Shown here: one piece after another, positions 51,353 through 64,000 of the stretch | Position numbering within the stretch: position 1 is the stretch's first letter | Layout of the letters: the number at the start of each line of letters is the position of its first letter | Source: Bradyrhizobium sp. CCGB12 | Lineage (GTDB): Bacteria; Pseudomonadota; Alphaproteobacteria; Rhizobiales; Xanthobacteraceae | Assembly (NCBI RefSeq): GCF_024199845.1 | Contig: NZ_JANADO010000001.1 | Coordinates: 1,860,001 to 1,924,000, forward strand | Reading direction: 5' to 3' | Length of the DNA stretch: 64,000 nucleotides | Made by a program: the position numbers and the translations under genes | The notes under the pieces: generated by a model | What the model saw: the letters and a program-made list of their open reading frames with translations, nothing else | Database searches by the model: none | Told to the model about the DNA's origin: nothing

Positions 51353-52778
51353 CGGCCGTGCGGAAAAAATAGACTCGCTTGAATGCGATTGCGCGTCGCG
51401 TGAACGCGTCGCTCGCATCGTCCTGGACCAAGCGGAAACGCTGTTGCTGTTCGGAGAGATAGCTCCCGGACCCAAGTCGCAGCTGATCGTCGTGCGCGAG
51501 ACGCAATGCCATTTCGTATTGCCATATCTGAAGATCCCGCCGGGTGGCAAAGATTGCCTCGGCCTGTGGCATGTAGGCCGTAAGCTCTTCACGGTGCATT
51601 CGAATCTGGAATCGCGCCTGGGTGTGGTCGCTGCCGTCGACGATCGGATTGCTGATGAGCGCAATGATGTCTTCGACGAACTTGCGCTTGTCGTCGCGGT
51701 TGAGCCGCGACCAGAATTTGTAGAGCTTCTGATCATCGCAGCATTGGACGAATCGCGCCGCGACTCCGATGATCTCGTCATCAACGTACCCGCTGCCTTG
51801 AACCTGAAGGGCGATATCGAGCGCGCCGAACGGATTTTTCGTGAGGGCCAGCTGCTGTGCGCGCTGGGAGAGCTCGACGTTGCTCGTTTCGACGAATTTC
51901 AGTGGCGCCTTCCAGTCAATTCCATAGGCGGCGGCGGCGAGATCCTCGCCCGAGAACGCGGGTCCCCCCACTTGAATCGACTGACGTGGCCCGACCGAGG
52001 CGTACGTCCAGAGCGGCGTTGGGTGAGGGTTGTTGCCAAGAAACGGCAGATAACTCAGAACGGATTGCCGGCCGTAGCGCCACGTCGCCGCAACGCGTTC
52101 TTCGCCATCCTGTCGGACGCTGATAGTGCCGGTGTTGCAGCAGCCGTCGCCGAGAAGCGGCTCCGCGGGCTGGGTGCGGATCACGAGGCCGTCCGGAACG
52201 GCAGCCAGAGTTGTGGTCTTCAGGCACTGATCGGTGCGTCCAGAGCTGCGCAACTGGCTGGAGCGGAGCAACTCGTCGGCATCGCAATCCTTGGCCGCTG
52301 CAAGCTGTGTCGCATGAATTGCACCAACGCGGCCCTGTTTATCGGTCTGAGCATGGACGAAGCTGTCGATGGCGTGGTCAACGAGGAGCGTGGTGCTTCC
52401 GCAGCACGGCTCCCCCGGACCCACGATGGTGAGCGTCCGCATGCTGCGTAGCTCGGCCGGCACCGGACGGCTGAAGAGTGACTGATCCACCTCCCTGGCG
52501 AACTCGTGCCGGTTCCAGACGGAAGCGCAGTACCATGCTGCAAAGAACAGGAGCGGTGCGACGGTTAGACCCGGAAGTTTCCGATAGATCCCGAATATCG
52601 CCATCCCGCTGATTGCAACGAGCCAAGGGAAATTCAGGTATCCGGGCATGAGGGCCAGAACTAAGACGCCCAAAAGTCCGAACCATCCGCCCATCAAATG
52701 CGGTAAGTTCAGCAACAACACATAGATGCCTGCAAGCGCAACGAGACCGAGAAGAAGAGTGGCGACGTGCCGGATCAT
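51087..52778 (-). CDS. membrane-anchored hypothetical protein, 3' end uncertain
   Basis: Starts MIRHVATLLLGLVALAGIYV with about four N-terminal helices (MGGWFGLLGVLVLALMPGYL, FPWLVAISGMAIFGIYRKLP), then a large soluble part with Cys pairs (VGPGEPCCGSTTLLVDHAID, LLGDGCCNTGTISV) and a helical tail. After about residue 470 the frame continues for some 265 bases antisense to the dehydrogenase gene and becomes pure Arg/Pro/Ser, typical of a shadow. A run of six T's just before suggests a one-base shift; a neighbouring frame there ends at once (FPHGR-stop). I do not recognise the family. Confidence 0.5.
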   Translation of the reverse strand: MIRHVATLLLGLVALAGIYVLLLNLPHLMGGWFGLLGVLVLALMPGYLNFPWLVAISGMAIFGIYRKLPGLTVAPLLFFAAWYCASVWNRHEFAREVDQSLFSRPVPAELRSMRTLTIVGPGEPCCGSTTLLVDHAIDSFVHAQTDKQGRVGAIHATQLAAAKDCDADELLRSSQLRSSGRTDQCLKTTTLAAVPDGLVIRTQPAEPLLGDGCCNTGTISVRQDGEERVAATWRYGRQSVLSYLPFLGNNPHPTPLWTYASVGPRQSIQVGGPAFSGEDLAAAAYGIDWKAPLKFVETSNVELSQRAQQLALTKNPFGALDIALQVQGSGYVDDEIIGVAARFVQCCDDQKLYKFWSRLNRDDKRKFVEDIIALISNPIVDGSDHTQARFQIRMHREELTAYMPQAEAIFATRRDLQIWQYEMALRLAHDDQLRLGSGSYLSEQQQRFRLVQDDASDAFTRRAIAFKRVYFFRTAARRLSPNRAAACPRKTRSGSPGHSLAWRRASPACGRRYAARTPHWGARSARPARAVPSRKRQGRRRRWSCRSRPRPWPSRRSPSRERC

Positions 52779-53485
52779 TGCTGTCGAACCTGTTCCCCAG
52801 AAGAAGGTTGGCTCAACCTGTAGATGAGAAGCCTTGTCCAATCCGTAATGCGTGCATTCCGATGCGCTGTCGGGCGAAAAGGCTTCGCTAACCCTTCTGC
52901 CGGAACGCACCCTTTGCGCGGGTTCAAGCCCGGCCGGCAACGGATTGGAACTGGTGTGAATTTTGCTCTTGGCAAGCCGGCAGAGAGCGGTTAAAGAACC
53001 GCTTCCGGACGCGCCGGCCTCGGCGGGCGCGTTCGTGCACGCATTCCGAAAACCCGACACGCAGGAGTTCATTCCTTTTCAGGACGTCCGCAAGGATTTG
53101 CCCGAAAAGGAAGGAAAATTCATCGGTTGGTGGGGTGCGGGCAGGGGTCAGGCGGTTCGCCGGCTGGCCTTGTCCTGTCCAAGACTGCAGGCGCCCGCGG
53201 AAATTTCGATTTCTCAACGGCTTAATCGCATGGCCTGCATAGACGGGTGAAGACCGGATTTCACTTCGTATCCAGCTTCAAGGGCTGGCTTTACGAAACG
53301 GGTCTGGTTCGGACCTCGACACGCCGTGGGCCTCATGGGCTCCCGGAGGGCAGGCTTTGAATTGTCGTCTCGCCCGGCGCGTGTCCTGGGGGTTTTGGCC
53401 CCGAGGTTCAGGTTTTGGGTGGGGCGATGGGTGCAACCCGGCGGTCCCGCTTCTCGCGATGACCGCCAACCGGAAAGAGCTTGCT
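52779..53485. other. upstream region of rplJ
   Basis: About 700 bases without a supported gene. The rplJL-rpoBC promoter and an L10-binding mRNA leader would be expected just before 53486, but I cannot identify either by eye. Confidence 0.4.
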
Positions 53486-54004
53486 GTGGAACGAGCGGCA
53501 AAAAAGGAAGCGGTCGAACAGCTCAACGGGGTCTTCAAGACCACGAGCGTCGCGGTCGTTGCTCAATATTCCGGCCTCACCGTCGCCCAGATGCAGAAGC
53601 TGCGTATGCAGATGAAGCAGGCTGGCGCCTCGGTGAAGGTCTCGAAGAACCGTCTCGCCAAAATTGCTCTTGAAGGCACTGACGTCGTTGCCATCGGCCC
53701 CATGCTGAAGGGGCCGACCGTGATCGCGACTTCCAACGATCCGGTAGCGGCGCCGAAGGTCGCCATCGAATTCGCCAAGGCGAACGAAAAGTTCGTCATC
53801 ATCGGCGGCTCGATGGGCAAGACCGTCCTGAATGTCGACGGCGTGAAGGCGCTTGCCTCGCTGCCGTCGCTTGACGAACTGCGCGGCAAGATCGTCGGCC
53901 TCATCGTGGCCCCGGCGACCAAGCTGGCCCAGCTCGCCAACGCGCCCGCGGGCAAGCTCGCGCGCGTGATCCAGGCTCATGCCTCAAAGGGCGAAGCGGC
54001 CTGA
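53486..54004 (+). CDS. rplJ: ribosomal protein L10
   Basis: A 172-residue protein from a GTG at 53486: [56 protein letters not shown] and a C-terminal helix that binds L7/L12 dimers. An ATG at 53459 would add nine residues (TANRKELA), but the GTG gives the length usual in this genus, and GGAAAGAG lies just upstream. Confidence 0.95.
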   Translation: MERAAKKEAVEQLNGVFKTTSVAVVAQYSGLTVAQMQKLRMQMKQAGASVKVSKNRLAKIALEGTDVVAIGPMLKGPTVIATSNDPVAAPKVAIEFAKANEKFVIIGGSMGKTVLNVDGVKALASLPSLDELRGKIVGLIVAPATKLAQLANAPAGKLARVIQAHASKGEAA

Positions 54005-54058
54005 CGCCCTTCGCAAAACTCAAACCCGAACCAGACTTACACTCAAGGAAACTGAACA

Positions 54059-54436
54059 ATGGCTGACTTGCAGAAGATCGTTGACGACCTCTCGAGCCTC
54101 ACCGTGCTCGAAGCTGCCGAACTCGCGAAGCTCCTCGAAGAGAAGTGGGGCGTTTCGGCTGCCGCGGCTGTCGCCGTGGCCGGCCCGGCTGGTGGTGGCG
54201 CTGCTGCCGCTCCGGCGGAAGAGAAGACCGAGTTCACGGTCGTTCTCGCCAGCGCCGGCGAGAAGAAGATCGAGGTCATCAAGGAAGTCCGCGCCATCAC
54301 CGGTCTCGGCCTGAAGGAAGCAAAGGACCTCGTCGAGGGTGCTCCGAAGCCGCTGAAGGAAGGCGTGAACAAGGAAGAAGCCGAGAAGATCAAGGCGCAG
54401 GTCGAGAAGGCTGGCGCCAAGGTCGAGCTCAAGTAA
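54059..54436 (+). CDS. rplL: ribosomal protein L7/L12
   Basis: A 125-residue protein: an N-terminal dimerisation helix pair ([20 protein letters not shown]), an Ala/Gly hinge ([20 protein letters not shown]), then the factor-binding domain ([40 protein letters not shown]). It recruits translation GTPases. GAAACTGAACA precedes the ATG. Confidence 0.98.
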   Translation: MADLQKIVDDLSSLTVLEAAELAKLLEEKWGVSAAAAVAVAGPAGGGAAAAPAEEKTEFTVVLASAGEKKIEVIKEVRAITGLGLKEAKDLVEGAPKPLKEGVNKEEAEKIKAQVEKAGAKVELK

Positions 54437-54456
54437 GCAAAGCTTACTGGCCAGGT

Positions 54457-54482
54457 TCCGGGCGGCGTCAGCGCGGCCCGGG
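54457..54482 (+). terminator. hairpin in the rplL-rpoB gap
   Basis: TCCGGGC-type stem: CCGGGC (54458-54463) pairs with GCCCGG (54476-54481), possibly extended by GTT/AT pairs. Such a partial terminator 20 bases past rplL is where many bacteria reduce transcription into rpoB. The 485-base gap up to rpoB holds no gene. Confidence 0.4.
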
Positions 54483-54922
54483 ATCTTGGTCCGCTCCTCA
54501 TCACGGGGTGGACTAGATGCAAAAGGCGTGCGACGGAACGTCCCGACGCAGGCCGAACACGAAAAAGTGTGGGGATTTGAGGGTTTACCCCTCGAATCTC
54601 CACTATTGTCGCCCCATATCGGGTCGGCAGCACGAAAGCGCGGTGGGCAGGGATGCCGGATTTCCCTGTAAGCCGTTGGGAGAGCAGGCTATTTCGGGCT
54701 TTTGCAGTCCGTGAAGACGATCGTTGTGACGGGCGGGCGCGCTTCTGCGCCCCGCGCGTCGTTTTGCGTTTTGAAGGTCTGAAGAACAGATTCAGGACAT
54801 TCCCACCCTGAAACTGAGCTTCCGACCCCCAAGGCGGGTTCGAAAAAAATTCAACCCGGGGAGCGGCGGCAGCCGCGTTCCGGACGGCGCGCCCAGAGCG
54901 GGCGACGAAATGAGAGGCCACG

Positions 54923-59041
<4,119 letters not shown>

Positions 59042-59052
59042 TTCGACCTTTC

Positions 59053-59112
59053 ATGCCCGGCCCTCGCGGCCGGGCATCGGCGCCCCGCCTGAGGCCTTGA
59101 GGGCAGGGCGCC
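59053..59112 (+). promoter_or_regulatory. two tandem hairpins between rpoB and rpoC
   Basis: ATGCCCGGCC-CTCGC-GGCCGGGCAT (59053-59077, 10-bp perfect stem) is directly followed by GGCGCCC...GGGCGCC (59079-59112). Neither has a T-run, so they are more likely RNA processing or mRNA-stability structures than terminators. Confidence 0.45.
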
Positions 59113-59170
59113 CCGCTCGAGTGATTTTCGAATTTGCGGCCGGAGGCGACCGGCACGCGAGGAGAAGACG

Positions 59171-63367
<4,197 letters not shown>

Positions 63368-63399
63368 TGGTTCATCCGTAAGAATACCGAGGACAATGA

Positions 63400-63425
63400 A
63401 AAGGCCGGCTTTTGCCGGCCTTTTT
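63400..63425 (+). terminator. rho-independent terminator after rpoC
   Basis: AAAGGCCGGC and GCCGGCCTTT form a 10-bp stem round a TTTT loop, followed by TTTG. A clear end of the rpoBC transcript, 33 bases after the stop. Confidence 0.85.
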
Positions 63426-63559
63426 GCTGCTATCTTTGCTTGCTGCGATGCAGGATCAGCCTTTGTTCATCTTTCCTTCAGGCGCAAAAGCGCTTTTGCT
63501 AGGAGAGCTTAGACCGGTGGTCCCGTGACGGGGGCAGGGCCGGAGACCACGGAACTCAC

Positions 63560-64000
63560 ATGCTTGATCTTGCAATCGTAGGCGGCGGCCCCGGCGGGCT
63601 GATGAGCGCCTGGTATCTGAAGCGCAAGCTCGGCGACCTCTGCCGCGTCTCCATCTTCGAGGCGTCCGACCGGCTCGGCGGCAAGATCGTCACGCGCAAA
63701 TTCGATTCCGCACCGGCGATGTACGAGGCCGGCGTTGCCGAGATCTACGACTACTCGATGACCGGACCCGATCCGCTGCGTGAGCTGATCCAGCATTTCG
63801 GGCTTCAGACCATTCCTATGGACGCCGAGCAGGTGCAATTCGGCGGCGAGCTTCTCAACGACGTCCCCGGCATGCGCCGCAAATACGGCGCCAAAACCGC
63901 GGCCGCGATCGAGGCATTCCGCAAGCGCTGCGCCGAGCTGATGTCGCCGATCGAGTATTACGAGGGCGTCGGCGCGCACGACAACGAGAACCCCTGGGCC
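63560..64000 (+). CDS. FAD-dependent oxidoreductase (amine-oxidase/Rossmann type), 5' part
   Basis: The first 147 codons, cut by the window edge. MLDLAIVGGGPGGLMSAWYL is the FAD-binding G-x-G-x-x-G, RVSIFEASDRLGGKIVTRKF the second nucleotide-binding strand with its Glu, and VQFGGELLNDVPGMRRKYGA follows. It resembles flavin amine oxidases and NAD(P)-binding oxidoreductases. It lies after the rpoC terminator, so it has its own promoter. Confidence 0.75.
   Translation, partial: MLDLAIVGGGPGGLMSAWYLKRKLGDLCRVSIFEASDRLGGKIVTRKFDSAPAMYEAGVAEIYDYSMTGPDPLRELIQHFGLQTIPMDAEQVQFGGELLNDVPGMRRKYGAKTAAAIEAFRKRCAELMSPIEYYEGVGAHDNENPWA

Overview
The window looks like the chromosome of a Bradyrhizobium-type alphaproteobacterium. 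It is GC-rich, and the secE-nusG-rplK-rplA / rplJ-rplL-rpoB-rpoC block, the DUF6894-like gene and many small cysteine-rich ORFs are of the kind found in that genus. This is family recognition from the sequence; no database was searched.

Three regions follow one another. (1) About 1-21.39 kb is an accessory region with low gene density. It holds many small orphan ORFs, broken genes and terminator-like hairpins, plus a tangle of internal duplications: parts of 5.2-8.2 kb repeat parts of 12.1-16.4 kb, and 10.3-10.7 kb repeats 17.1-17.5 kb. Its better genes are a NYN-domain protein, two Tat-signal proteins, a secreted TIM-barrel (glycosidase-like) protein, a methyltransferase, a two-gene set with zinc ribbons, and a Panacea-type antitoxin followed by an unrecognised partner. 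It ends at the 3' half of a tRNA-Trp gene (21321-21388), which looks like the attachment scar of an integrated element whose other end lies to the left, outside the window. No integrase is visible.

(2) 21.5-47.96 kb is a surface-carbohydrate cluster. A long, tightly packed minus-strand run (44.8 to about 29.9 kb) encodes sugar-nucleotide and modified-sugar enzymes: two epimerases, a nucleotidyltransferase-kinase fusion, a HAD phosphatase, a phosphotransferase, both halves of a split transketolase, two DegT aminotransferases, a 2OG-Fe(II) oxygenase, an LIC12192-family protein, a methyltransferase and a WbuC-like cupin. A divergent plus-strand operon has a phosphoheptose-isomerase-like SIS protein, a flippase-like membrane protein and a sugar C-methyltransferase. 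Together these suggest a dedicated route to a modified heptose or higher sugar, fed by its own transketolase. Toward 21 kb are a second C-methyltransferase operon, a GT2 enzyme with two small membrane proteins, and GT-C-like membrane proteins, two of which are broken.

(3) 48.3-64 kb is conserved core: secE, nusG, rplK, rplA, then a D-2-hydroxyacid dehydrogenase and an opposing membrane-protein gene sitting between rplA and rplJ, then rplJ, rplL, rpoB, rpoC, a strong terminator, and the start of an FAD oxidoreductase cut by the window edge. The tRNA-Trp gene often found just upstream of secE is absent there; only the 3' fragment at 21.3 kb is present.
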